A model generated the notes under the pieces. It was not told where the DNA came from. It did not search any database and was given only the letters and a program-made list of their open reading frames with translations. From Streptomyces curacoi (GTDB lineage Bacteria; Actinomycetota; Actinomycetes; Streptomycetales; Streptomycetaceae), in assembly GCF_001513975.1 (NCBI RefSeq), contig NZ_KQ947995.1, positions 62,001-126,000 of the forward strand: DNA of 64,000 nucleotides. The letters run 5' to 3'. The position numbers and the translations under genes are program-made. Shown here piece after piece: positions 43,803 through 51,919 of this stretch (position 1 is the stretch's first letter; each line of letters opens with the position of its first letter).

Positions 43803-46091
43803 GTGGCCGCTCAGGCTCAACAGGAAACCGCGCTCGAAGACTCCCTGAGAGACCGCGAGATCAGCGTCGAACAGGAACACCTGGACCGGGTGTACCGGCG
43901 GCTCGAGGAGAAGATCCACGAGGCGGAGTTCCTCATGAACGACGCGGCCAAGCGCGGCCAGGTCGGCACGCCCGGCGCGCTCGCCGAGCGGGACGCGCAG
44001 GTCTTCCGGGCGGGCGTCCACCTCAACCGCCTCAACAACGAGTTCGAGGACTTCCTCTTCGGCCGTATCGACCTGCTGCTCGGCAAGGACGGAAAGAAGG
44101 GGCCCGACGGCGCGTACACCGCTGTCGAGCCCGCCGAGGGCGCGGTCCGCGAGGACAACACCGCCGACATCGCCGAGACCCTGCACATCGGCCGCATCGG
44201 CGTGCTCGACCAGGACTACGCTCCGCTGGTCATCGACTGGCGGGCCCCGGCCGCGGCGCCCTTCTACCGCTCCACCCCGGTCGATCCGGGACGGGTCGTA
44301 CGGCGCCGGGTCATCCGCTCCAAGGGCCGCAGGGTGCTCGGCGTCGAGGACGACCTCATGCGCCCCGAGCTCAAGGCGTTCCTGCACGGCCACGAACTGC
44401 CCGTCATCGGCGACGGCGCCCTCATGGCCGCCCTCGGCCAGGCCCGCAGCCACACCATGCGGGACATCGTGGCGTCCATCCAGGCCGAGCAGGACCTCGT
44501 CATCCGCGCCCCCGCCGCCTCGGTGACCTACGTCGAGGGCGGCCCGGGCACCGGCAAGACCGCCGTCGCCCTGCACCGCGCCGCCTACCTCCTGTACCAG
44601 GACCGGCGCCGGTACGCGGGCGGCATCCTGATCGTCTCGCCGACCCCGCTGCTGGTGGCGTACACCGAAGGCGTGCTGCCCTCCCTCGGCGAGGAGGGCC
44701 AGGTCGCCATCCGCGCGATCGGCTCGCTCGTCGACGGCGCCGAGGCCACGCTGTACGACTCCCCGGCCACGGCCCGCGCCAAGGGCTCCCACCGCATGCT
44801 CAAGGTGCTGCGGAAGGCCGCCCGCGGAGCCCTGGAGCTGAACGATTCACCGACCCGCCTCAGGGTCGTCGCCTTCGGCCGCCGGCTGGAACTGGAGGCC
44901 GACGAGCTGGAGCGGATCCGCCGGAACGCCCTGGGCGGCACCGCGCCCGTGAACCTGCTGCGCCCGCGCGCCCGCAAGCTGCTGCTCGACGCCCTGTGGG
45001 CGAAGTCGGGCGGCGCCGGCCGCCACACCGACCCGGAGCTCGCCGCCGAACTGCGCTCCTCCTTCGACGAGGACGTGACCTTTGAGGACAGCTTCCTCAC
45101 CTTCCTCGACGCCTGGTGGCCGGAGCTCACCCCGAAGGCGGTCCTGGAGGCGATGGCCGACGAGCGGCGGCTCGGCCGCTGGGCCCGCCGGATCCTCAAC
45201 CCCGGCGAGGTCCGCAAGGTGGCCCGCTCGCTCAGGCGGGTCGGCTTCTCCGTGCACGACATCGCCATGCTCGACGAGCTGCAGGCGATCCTCGGCGCCC
45301 CGGCCCGCCCGAAGAAGAAGCGCGAACTGGACCCACTCGACCAGCTCACCGGCCTGGAGGAGCTGATGCCGGTCCGCGAGGAGTCGCAGCGCGAGCGGGC
45401 CGAGCGGCTGGCGGCCGAGCGCACCGAGTACGCCCACGTCATCGTCGACGAGGCCCAGGACCTCACGCCGATGCAGTGGCGCATGGTCGGCCGCCGGGGC
45501 CGCCACGCCACCTGGACGGTCGTCGGCGACCCGGCCCAGTCGTCGTGGTCCGACGTGGACGAGGCGGCCGAGGCGAGGGACGAGGCCCTCGGCACCCGCC
45601 CGCGCCGCCGCTTCCAGCTCACCGTGAACTACCGCAACCCGGCCGAGATCGCCGAACTGGCGGCCAGGGTGCTGGCCCTCGCCATGCCCGGTTCGACGGC
45701 ACCGTCGGCGGTGCGCTCCACCGGCGTCGAGCCCCGCTTCACCGTCGTACGCGACTCCCTCGCGCAGACCGTCCGCGAGGAGGCCGCGCGGCTGCTGGAC
45801 CGGGTCGACGGCACGGTCGGCGTCGTCGTCGCCATGCAGCGACGCGAGGAGGCGGCCAAGTGGCTCGCCGGGCTCGGCGACCGGGTCGTGGCGCTCGGCA
45901 GCCTGGAGGCGAAGGGCCTGGAGTACGACGCGACGGTCGTCGTCTCGCCGGCGGAGATCGCCGACGAGAGCCCGGCCGGGCTGCGCGTGCTGTACGTCGC
46001 GCTGACCCGGGCGACCCAGCAGCTGACGGTCGTGTCGGGGGAGCGGGACGAGCCGGACGCGGCCGGGGTGCCGGATCTGCTGCGGGACTGA
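43803..46091 (+). CDS. HelD-like RNA polymerase recycling ATPase (UvrD-like SF1)
   Basis: 762 residues from GTG, with AGAAGGGGG before it. Walker A GGPGTGKT is about 245-253, Walker B IVDEAQD about 547-553, and SF1 motifs VVGDPAQSSW, LTVNYRNP and LYVALTRATQQL follow. The N-terminal ~115 residues form a helical coiled-coil arm of the type that HelD inserts into polymerase; helicases of the UvrD type lack it. HelD frees stalled polymerase from DNA and in some actinobacteria protects against rifamycins. No rifamycin-associated element was seen upstream. Confidence 0.85.
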   Translation: MAAQAQQETALEDSLRDREISVEQEHLDRVYRRLEEKIHEAEFLMNDAAKRGQVGTPGALAERDAQVFRAGVHLNRLNNEFEDFLFGRIDLLLGKDGKKGPDGAYTAVEPAEGAVREDNTADIAETLHIGRIGVLDQDYAPLVIDWRAPAAAPFYRSTPVDPGRVVRRRVIRSKGRRVLGVEDDLMRPELKAFLHGHELPVIGDGALMAALGQARSHTMRDIVASIQAEQDLVIRAPAASVTYVEGGPGTGKTAVALHRAAYLLYQDRRRYAGGILIVSPTPLLVAYTEGVLPSLGEEGQVAIRAIGSLVDGAEATLYDSPATARAKGSHRMLKVLRKAARGALELNDSPTRLRVVAFGRRLELEADELERIRRNALGGTAPVNLLRPRARKLLLDALWAKSGGAGRHTDPELAAELRSSFDEDVTFEDSFLTFLDAWWPELTPKAVLEAMADERRLGRWARRILNPGEVRKVARSLRRVGFSVHDIAMLDELQAILGAPARPKKKRELDPLDQLTGLEELMPVREESQRERAERLAAERTEYAHVIVDEAQDLTPMQWRMVGRRGRHATWTVVGDPAQSSWSDVDEAAEARDEALGTRPRRRFQLTVNYRNPAEIAELAARVLALAMPGSTAPSAVRSTGVEPRFTVVRDSLAQTVREEAARLLDRVDGTVGVVVAMQRREEAAKWLAGLGDRVVALGSLEAKGLEYDATVVVSPAEIADESPAGLRVLYVALTRATQQLTVVSGERDEPDAAGVPDLLRD

Positions 46092-46156
46092 GCGCCGTAA
46101 AGGTGAACTCTCGGTACGGGAATGGCTCTACGGGATCTGTTTGTTAGCCTGGGTGT

Positions 46157-46290
46157 GGCACCGGCCCGATCCAAGCCCCCGGGCCCAACCTTCGTCGCTA
46201 CGAGCGACCACTTGCCGCGAGGCGAGCATGGCGGGTCGGTGTCATGAACGTCGAAGAGGCCCACGTCACCGTGTGACGTGGGCCTCTTTT
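46157..46290 (+). ncRNA. Candidate small RNA ending at a strong terminator
   Basis: TAGCCT at 46145-46150 fits a -10 box, placing a transcript start near 46157; a strong intrinsic terminator ends it near 46290, giving about 134 nt. A local hairpin GTCGCT-ACG-AGCGAC lies at about 46195-46209. A ten-codon frame ATG AAC GTC ... GTG TGA (46244-46276) runs into the terminator stem. No recognisable -35 was found. It may be a small RNA, or the leader of the malic enzyme gene with attenuation. Confidence 0.5.
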
Positions 46291-46291
46291 C
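46254..46291 (+). terminator. Strong intrinsic terminator upstream of the malic enzyme gene
   Basis: A perfect 16-bp stem (46254-46269 with 46273-46288), 3-base loop, ending in TTTT. It is 163 bases past the HelD-like stop, too far to be simply that gene's terminator. Confidence 0.9.
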
Positions 46292-46412
46292 ATGCGAAGA
46301 CGTGGCGAACAATACGTTCGCAATCCCAGCCGGGCTAACTCCTACTCGGCGGTAGGTGCGACGATCGGACGGCATACCCAGCGTCACACGGTGAAAGCAG
46401 AGGAAGTCGGCC

Positions 46413-47834
46413 ATGGCAACGGCGCCCAGCGTCTCCTACTCGATGACGGTCCGGCTGGAGGTGCCCGCGAGCGGAACCGCGGTCTCCCAGCTCACCACGG
46501 CCGTGGAGTCCCACGGAGGCTCGGTGACCGGCCTCGACGTCACCGCGTCCGGCCACGAGAAGCTGCGCATCGACGTCACGATCGCGGCCACCTCCACCAA
46601 GCACGCGGACGAGATCGTCGAGCAGCTGCGCGGCATCGAGGGCGTCACGCTGGGCAAGGTCTCGGACCGTACGTTCCTCATGCACCTCGGCGGCAAGATC
46701 GAGATGGCGTCGAAGCACCCCATCCGCAACCGTGACGACCTGTCCATGGTCTACACGCCGGGTGTGGCCCGCGTCTGCATGGCGATCGCCGAGAACCCCG
46801 AGGACGCGCGGCGTCTGACCATCAAGCGCAACTCCGTTGCGGTTGTGACGGACGGCTCGGCGGTGCTGGGCCTCGGCAACATCGGCCCGATGGCCGCGCT
46901 GCCGGTCATGGAGGGCAAGGCGGCCCTCTTCAAGCGGTTCGCCGGCATCGACGCCTGGCCGATCTGCCTCGACACCCAGGACACCGACGCGATCGTCGAG
47001 ATCGTCAAGGCGATCGCCCCCGGGTTCGCCGGCATCAACCTCGAGGACATCTCCGCCCCGCGCTGCTTCGAGATCGAGGCGCGGCTGCGCGAGGCCCTCG
47101 ACATCCCCGTCTTCCACGACGACCAGCACGGCACCGCGATCGTCGTCCTGGCCGCCCTCACCAACGCACTTCGCGTGGCGGGCAAAGCCATTGAGAACAT
47201 CCGCGTCGTGATGTCCGGCGCCGGCGCGGCCGGCACGGCCATCCTCAAGCTGCTGCTCGCGGCGGGCCTGAAGAACGCCGTCGTCGCCGACATCCACGGT
47301 GTCGTGCACGCCGGCCGCGAGGACCTGCGGGACGCCGCCGCCGACTCGCCGCTGCGCTGGATCGCCGACAACACCAACCCCGAGGGCCTGACCGGCACGC
47401 TGAAGGAGGCCGTGCGCGGCGCGGACGTCTTCATCGGCGTCTCGGCCCCGAACGTGCTCGACGGCGACGACGTGGCCGCCATGGCCGAGGACGCCATCGT
47501 GTTCGCGCTCGCGAACCCGGATCCCGAGGTGGATCCGGCAATCGCCCGTCAGACGGCGGCAGTTGTGGCCACGGGCCGCTCCGACTTCCCGAACCAGATC
47601 AACAACGTGCTGGTCTTCCCGGGCGTCTTCCGCGGTCTGCTGGACGCGCAGTCCCGCACGGTCAACACCGAGATGATGCTCGCGGCCGCGAAGGCGCTGG
47701 CGGATGTGGTGACCGAGGACGAGCTGAACCCGAACTACATCATCCCGAGCGTCTTCAACGACAAGGTCGCGGGCGCCGTCGCCGGTGCGGTGCGGGAGGC
47801 GGCGAAGGCCGTCAGCGCGGCTCCGGCCGAGTAG
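46413..47834 (+). CDS. NAD(P)-dependent malic enzyme with N-terminal ACT domain
   Basis: 473 residues. Residues 8-85 are an ACT-type ligand-binding domain (YSMTVRLEVPASGTAVSQLTTAVE), which usually gives allosteric control. The catalytic part has VYTPGVARVC, the metal/substrate segment NLEDISAPRCFEIE and VFHDDQHGTA, and the dinucleotide fold GAGAAGTA. It converts malate to pyruvate and CO2, feeding pyruvate and NAD(P)H. Cofactor preference cannot be told by eye. A 9-bp hairpin follows the stop. Confidence 0.93.
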   Translation: MATAPSVSYSMTVRLEVPASGTAVSQLTTAVESHGGSVTGLDVTASGHEKLRIDVTIAATSTKHADEIVEQLRGIEGVTLGKVSDRTFLMHLGGKIEMASKHPIRNRDDLSMVYTPGVARVCMAIAENPEDARRLTIKRNSVAVVTDGSAVLGLGNIGPMAALPVMEGKAALFKRFAGIDAWPICLDTQDTDAIVEIVKAIAPGFAGINLEDISAPRCFEIEARLREALDIPVFHDDQHGTAIVVLAALTNALRVAGKAIENIRVVMSGAGAAGTAILKLLLAAGLKNAVVADIHGVVHAGREDLRDAAADSPLRWIADNTNPEGLTGTLKEAVRGADVFIGVSAPNVLDGDDVAAMAEDAIVFALANPDPEVDPAIARQTAAVVATGRSDFPNQINNVLVFPGVFRGLLDAQSRTVNTEMMLAAAKALADVVTEDELNPNYIIPSVFNDKVAGAVAGAVREAAKAVSAAPAE

Positions 47835-47854
47835 GCACCCGGCCTCGACGCGGG

Positions 47855-47880
47855 CGTCCGGGGGCGGCCGTCCCCGGACG
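47855..47880 (+). terminator. Hairpin terminator after malic enzyme gene
   Basis: CGTCCGGGG (47855-47863) pairs with CCCCGGACG (47872-47880), 8-base loop, 20 bases after the stop. Confidence 0.7.
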
Positions 47881-48177
47881 TCGGCTGTGAGGATCGCCAC
47901 GGCAAGCCCTTGTAACGGCGCGTCGTGGAACCAAGGGCCTCTGGCAGCCGTTTATGGTGACGGCCAAGCTACAGGCCCTCTCTTCGTGTGACTCCCAAGG
48001 GTGTTCTCACGACTCCTCCGGGTGCCGGATTGGCTTTCCCGCCGCAGGTAGGGGCAGGATGCGTCTCTGGGCGCGAGGGTCTGACGACGGACCCGGGTCC
48101 GGGGACTGTCCGAGGACCCTGGCAGCATCGGCTTCGATCTGACGCCTCAACGGCAAGAAGAACACGGGAGTAACAAC
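47881..48177 (+). promoter_or_regulatory. hupA upstream region / long leader
   Basis: About 300 bases without a gene ahead of hupA. It holds a perfect 14-bp palindrome CGGACCCGGGTCCG (48088-48101) and the ribosome site GGGAG just before the start. No confident -10/-35 pair was identified, though HU genes are strongly expressed. Confidence 0.5.
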
Positions 48178-48459
48178 ATGAACCGCAGTGAGCTGGTGGC
48201 CGCGCTGGCCGACCGCGCCGAGGTGACCCGCAAGGACGCCGACGCCGTGCTGGCCGCGTTCGCCGAGGTCGTCGGCGACATCGTCTCCAAGGGCGACGAG
48301 AAGGTCACCATCCCCGGCTTCCTGACCTTCGAGCGCACGCACCGTGCCGCTCGCACCGCGCGCAACCCGCAGACCGGCGACCCGATCCAGATCCCGGCCG
48401 GCTACAGCGTGAAGGTCTCCGCGGGCTCCAAGCTCAAGGAAGCCGCCAAGGGCAAGTGA
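48178..48459 (+). CDS. hupA: HU-family nucleoid protein HupA
   Basis: 93 residues, the standard HU length. It forms a dimer that bends and compacts DNA. MNRSELVAALADRAEV starts the helical dimerisation part; the DNA-binding arm is RTHRAARTARNPQTGDPIQIPAGYSVKVSAGSKLK. It lacks the long Lys-rich tail of the second Streptomyces HU (HupS), which identifies it as HupA. Confidence 0.96.
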   Translation: MNRSELVAALADRAEVTRKDADAVLAAFAEVVGDIVSKGDEKVTIPGFLTFERTHRAARTARNPQTGDPIQIPAGYSVKVSAGSKLKEAAKGK

Positions 48460-48505
48460 CCTTGCCGTCTGTACACCACGGGACGGTGTGCGGCTCGTAG
48501 AACGC

Positions 48506-48544
48506 CGATGGGGCGGCGCCCGGTTCACGGGTGCCGCCCCATCG
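48506..48544 (+). terminator. Strong hairpin terminator after hupA
   Basis: A 17-bp stem with one G-U pair (48506-48522 with 48528-48544), loop GTTCA, about 47 bases past the stop. It also faces the convergent murA transcript. Confidence 0.85.
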
Positions 48545-48595
48545 TGGTTGCTGCCGCCAATGGCCTCGAACGCCGGCCAGGCCGGTTTTGCCGAA

Positions 48596-49230
48596 GCCGG
48601 CCGAGTGCCTTGCCGGGCAACTCCACCTTCGCGCCCGGCGTCTATCCGGGGGCTGTGCCATTCATCGCCGCCGCGGGCTCCCGGGTCTCAGCGGGGTGGG
48701 GGCCACTGGCCGGCCTCCACCCGGGGGCGTTGCCCTGGTCGGCCCCTACCCGGGTGCGTTGCCCTGGCCGGGCCTCAGCCGGGGGGCGTTGTCCCTGGCC
48801 GGGCCCGAGGGCCTGACGTCAGCCGAGTGGCCTTCCCGGGCAACTCAACCTTTGCGCCCGGCTCCACGGGCTTCTCCCTGCTGGGCTTCCCGGGGGCTGT
48901 GCCCTTCAGCGGCTCCGCCGTGGGCCCCGGGGCCTCAGCCAGGGGGCCGTTGTCCCTCGCCGGGCCTCACCCCGGGGGGGGCGTTGCCCCCGGCCGGGCC
49001 CGAGGGCCTGGCGTCAGCCGAGGGCCTTGGCGGGCAACTCCACCTTTGTGCCCGGCTCCACGAGCGGGCCCCCGGGCCCCAGCCGGAGGACGCTGTATCC
49101 GGCCGGGCCGAGGGTGTGCCGTCGGCCGAGGGTCTTGGCGGGCAACTCCACCTTTGTGCCCGGCTTCACGAGCGGGGCCCCCGGGTCCCAGCAGGAGGAC
49201 GCTGTATCCGGCCGGACCGAGCGGGTGTCG
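48596..49230 (-). repeat. Array of decayed copies of the murA 3' end
   Basis: The last ~50-58 bases of murA (49231-49288) recur in the same orientation at about 49122-49178, 49014-49070, 48819-48877 and 48596-48645. Copies share the CCGAG...GGGCAACTCCACCTT(T/C)G(T/C)GCCCGGC core. The two nearest copies sit in adjacent ~108-bp units with almost identical linkers containing GAGGACGCTGTATCCGGCCGG. Further linkers carry GC-rich variants of GGGGGCGTTGCCCTGGCCGG. Each copy reads like VELPGKALG-stop on the minus strand. Divergence grows with distance from murA. Confidence 0.85.
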
Positions 49231-50571
49231 TCAGCCGAGTGCCTTGCCCGGGAGTTCGACCTTCGCGCCCAGCTCCACGAGCTTCTCCATGAAGTTCTCG
49301 TAGCCGCGGTTGATGAGGTCGATGCCGTGGACCCGGGACGTGCCCTGGGCCGCCAGGGCCGCGATGAGGTACGAGAAGCCGCCGCGGAGGTCGGGGATGA
49401 CGAGGTCGGCGCCCTGGAGCTTGGTGGGGCCCGAGACTACGGCGGAGTGCAGGAAGTTGCGCTGGCCGAAGCGGCAGTCGGAGCCGCCGAGGCACTCGCG
49501 GTAGAGCTGGATGTGCGCGCCCATCTGGTTCAGGGCGGAGGTGAAGCCGAGGCGGGACTCGTAGACCGTCTCGTGGATGATGGACAGGCCCGTCGCCTGC
49601 GTCAGGGCGACCACCAGCGGCTGCTGCCAGTCGGTCTGGAAGCCGGGGTGCACGTCCGTTTCGAGGGCGATGGACTTCAACTGGCCGCCCGGGTGCCAGA
49701 AACGGATGCCCTCGTCGTCGATCTCGAAGGCGCCGCCCACCTTCCGGTAGGTGTTGAGGAACGTCATCATCGAGCGCTGCTGGGCGCCACGGACGTAGAT
49801 GTTGCCCTCGGTCGCGAGCGCCGCGGACGCCCAGGAGGCGGCCTCCAGGCGGTCCGGGAGGGCGCGGTGGGTGTAACCGCCGAGGCTGTCCACACCGGTG
49901 ATGCGGATCGTGCGGTCGGTGTCCATCGCGATGATGGCGCCCATCTTCTGCAGGACGCAGATGAGGTCCTCGATCTCGGGCTCCACGGCCGCGTTGGAGA
50001 GCTCCGTGACGCCCTCCGCCAGCACGGCCGTCAGCAGCACCTGCTCGGTCGCGCCCACGGACGGGTACGGCAGCCGGATCTTCGTACCGCGCAGCCGCTG
50101 CGGAGCCTCCAGGTACTGCCCGTCCGCCCGCTTCTCGATCCGCGCGCCGAACTGCCGCAGCACCTCGAAGTGGAAGTCGATGGGCCGGCCGCCGATGTCG
50201 CAGCCGCCGAGGCCGGGGATGAAGGCGTGGCCGAGGCGGTGGAGAAGGGGGCCGCAGAACAGGATCGGGATACGGCTCGAACCCGCGTGGGCATCGATGT
50301 CAGCGACGTTCGCGCTCTCCACGTGCGACGGGTCCATCACCAACTCGCCCGGTTCCTCACCCGGACGCACCGTCACCCCGTGCAGCTGCAGCAGCCCGCG
50401 TACGACCCGCACGTCACGGATGTCCGGCACGTTGCGCAGTCGACTTGGCGCGCTGCCCAGCAGGGCGGCGACCATGGCCTTCGGTACGAGGTTCTTCGCA
50501 CCGCGGACACGGATCTCGCCCTCCAGCGGGGTTCCGCCGTGGACAAGCAGGACATCGTCGTTGACGGTCAT
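49231..50571 (-). CDS. murA: UDP-N-acetylglucosamine 1-carboxyvinyltransferase MurA
   Basis: 446 residues from ATG at 50571. It transfers enolpyruvate from PEP to UDP-GlcNAc, the first committed step of peptidoglycan synthesis. C124 in GGCDIGGRP corresponds to the catalytic, fosfomycin-targeted Cys115 of E. coli. The substrate loop RGAKNLVPKAMVAALL (about 23-38) is present. The C-terminus ends LVELGAKVELPGKALG, and that coding segment is copied repeatedly downstream. Variation in the KNxxPK motif (KNLVPK) looks normal for the actinobacterial form. It is convergent with hupA. Confidence 0.95.
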   Translation of the reverse strand: MTVNDDVLLVHGGTPLEGEIRVRGAKNLVPKAMVAALLGSAPSRLRNVPDIRDVRVVRGLLQLHGVTVRPGEEPGELVMDPSHVESANVADIDAHAGSSRIPILFCGPLLHRLGHAFIPGLGGCDIGGRPIDFHFEVLRQFGARIEKRADGQYLEAPQRLRGTKIRLPYPSVGATEQVLLTAVLAEGVTELSNAAVEPEIEDLICVLQKMGAIIAMDTDRTIRITGVDSLGGYTHRALPDRLEAASWASAALATEGNIYVRGAQQRSMMTFLNTYRKVGGAFEIDDEGIRFWHPGGQLKSIALETDVHPGFQTDWQQPLVVALTQATGLSIIHETVYESRLGFTSALNQMGAHIQLYRECLGGSDCRFGQRNFLHSAVVSGPTKLQGADLVIPDLRGGFSYLIAALAAQGTSRVHGIDLINRGYENFMEKLVELGAKVELPGKALG

Positions 50572-50823
50572 GTATCTCGCGTTCCGATGAGTTGGGCAGG
50601 GGCCGGAGAGAAAGGGTAATCGCCGTGGACCCCCCTTCTGTAAGCCCAAGTACGGCCCAGGAACGTCATAGCTGTGTCACAACACGAACCGTTCGCCGCC
50701 GGGCACGAACGGTCACCACCGCCCCTGTGCGCCCGGGGGCGCTCCTTTCCGCCCTGAGCTGCATTCACTCCCGAACCGGGATTGCCTCCCCACGCGAGGG
50801 GAAGATGCGGGATCATGTCTGGC

Positions 50824-51396
50824 ATGACCGAGGTGTCCTCGCTCACAGGGCGGCTGCTCGTGGCAACGCCCGCCCTGGCGGACCCGAACTTCGACCGTGC
50901 GGTGGTGCTCCTTCTCGACCACGACGAGGAGGGCTCCCTCGGTGTCGTCCTCAACCGTCCGACCCCGGTGGACGTGGGCGACATCCTGGAGGGCTGGGCG
51001 GATCTCGCCGGTGAACCCGGCGTCGTCTTCCAGGGCGGCCCGGTGTCCCTCGACTCGGCGCTCGGCGTCGCCGTCATCCCCGGTGACGCCTCCGGCGAGA
51101 GCGCCCCGCTGGGCTGGCGCCGGGTGCACGGAGCGATCGGGCTGGTGGACCTGGAGGCACCGCCGGAGCTGCTCGCCTCGGCCGTCGGCAGTCTGCGGAT
51201 CTTCGCCGGATACGCCGGCTGGGGGCCCGGCCAGCTGGAGGACGAGCTGGTGGAGGGCGCCTGGTACGTCGTGGAGTCGGAGCCCGGAGACGTCTCCTCG
51301 CCGTCGCCGGAGAGACTCTGGCGCGAGGTGCTGCGCCGCCAGCGCAACGAACTCGCGATGGTGGCCACGTATCCGGACGACCCTTCGCTCAACTGA
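50824..51396 (+). CDS. YqgE/AlgH family (UPF0301) protein
   Basis: 190 residues from ATG at 50824 (MTEVSSLTGRLLVATPAL); ATG 50815 is an alternative. Family hallmarks: LLVATPALADPNFDRAVVLLLDHDEEGSLGVVLNRP and the FAGYAGWGPGQLEDEL motif. Structures are known, function is not. It is divergent from murA. Confidence 0.9.
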   Translation: MTEVSSLTGRLLVATPALADPNFDRAVVLLLDHDEEGSLGVVLNRPTPVDVGDILEGWADLAGEPGVVFQGGPVSLDSALGVAVIPGDASGESAPLGWRRVHGAIGLVDLEAPPELLASAVGSLRIFAGYAGWGPGQLEDELVEGAWYVVESEPGDVSSPSPERLWREVLRRQRNELAMVATYPDDPSLN

Positions 51397-51425
51397 TACA
51401 TGTGAGCTTCAGTACTCTTGGCGGT

Positions 51426-51707
51426 ATGAGCACTCTCGAGCCCGAGCGCGGGACTGGTACGGGGACCCTCGTAGAGCCGACGCCACAGGTCTCCCACGGC
51501 GACGGTGACCACGAGCGCTTCGCCCACTACGTCCAGAAGGACAAGATCATGGCGAGCGCCCTCGACGGCACCCCCGTCGTGGCGCTCTGCGGCAAGGTCT
51601 GGGTGCCCGGCCGCGACCCGAAGAAGTACCCCGTGTGCCCCATGTGCAAGGAGATCTACGAGTCCATGGGCGCCGGCGGCGACGACAAGGGCGACGGCAA
51701 GAAGTAG
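51426..51707 (+). CDS. DUF3039 small zinc-binding-type protein
   Basis: 93 residues from ATG at 51426. TACTCT lies seven bases before the ATG, suggesting a leaderless message. The conserved DUF3039 core is FAHYVQKDKIMASALDGTPVVALCGKVWVP with CPMCKEIYE; three cysteines (ALCGK, CPMC) suggest a metal site. The function is unknown but the family is widely conserved in actinobacteria. Confidence 0.88.
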   Translation: MSTLEPERGTGTGTLVEPTPQVSHGDGDHERFAHYVQKDKIMASALDGTPVVALCGKVWVPGRDPKKYPVCPMCKEIYESMGAGGDDKGDGKK

Positions 51708-51731
51708 CAGCCCGCTCACATCCGGACCTCC

Positions 51732-51773
51732 TGAGGCCTCGGAGCGCGTTTTCGCGTGCTCCGGGGCCTTTGT
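51732..51773 (+). terminator. Terminator after the DUF3039 gene
   Basis: GAGGCCTCGGAGC..GCG pairs with CGCGTGCTCCGGGGCCTT around a TTTT loop (two-base bulge), followed by T-rich TGTGTCTTTTG. Confidence 0.75.
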
Positions 51774-51812
51774 GTCTTTTGTCGTTGCGCGGGCTGCGTC
51801 GGCTGGTCACAG

Positions 51813-51901
51813 AGTGGTTGAGACCTCTTGTCGCCATGTTCATGTAGTCCCTAGCCTCCGAAGTGTTGTGCAGGGCAAAACACTCATTGCATATGTTGCA
51901 A
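51813..51901. promoter_or_regulatory. DasR-like site and TTGCA inverted repeat before the amino-sugar operon
   Basis: AGTGGTTGAGACCTCT (51813-51828) matches 12 of 16 positions of the DasR consensus ACTGGTCTAGACCACT, keeping both TGGT and ACC half-sites. A second inverted repeat TTGCA-TATGT-TGCAA lies at 51887-51901, just before the GGAGG ribosome site (51907-51911), where a bound repressor would block. DasR controls N-acetylglucosamine genes in Streptomyces. Confidence 0.5.
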
Positions 51902-51919
51902 CGCTCGGAGGATCGCTCC

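Larger units (their letters stand above)
46092..46412 (+). other. 321-base gap holding a small-RNA candidate
   Basis: Between the HelD-like gene and the malic enzyme gene. It contains a possible -10 element, a structured segment and a strong terminator (listed separately). The last 120 bases, after the terminator, are the malic-enzyme promoter region with GAGGAAG as its ribosome site. Confidence 0.6.

Noticed and set aside
48545..49230. A CRISPR array in the repeat region near murA
   Set aside because: Repeats are degenerate, unevenly spaced and derived from the murA 3' end; there are no constant short repeats with unique spacers and no cas genes.
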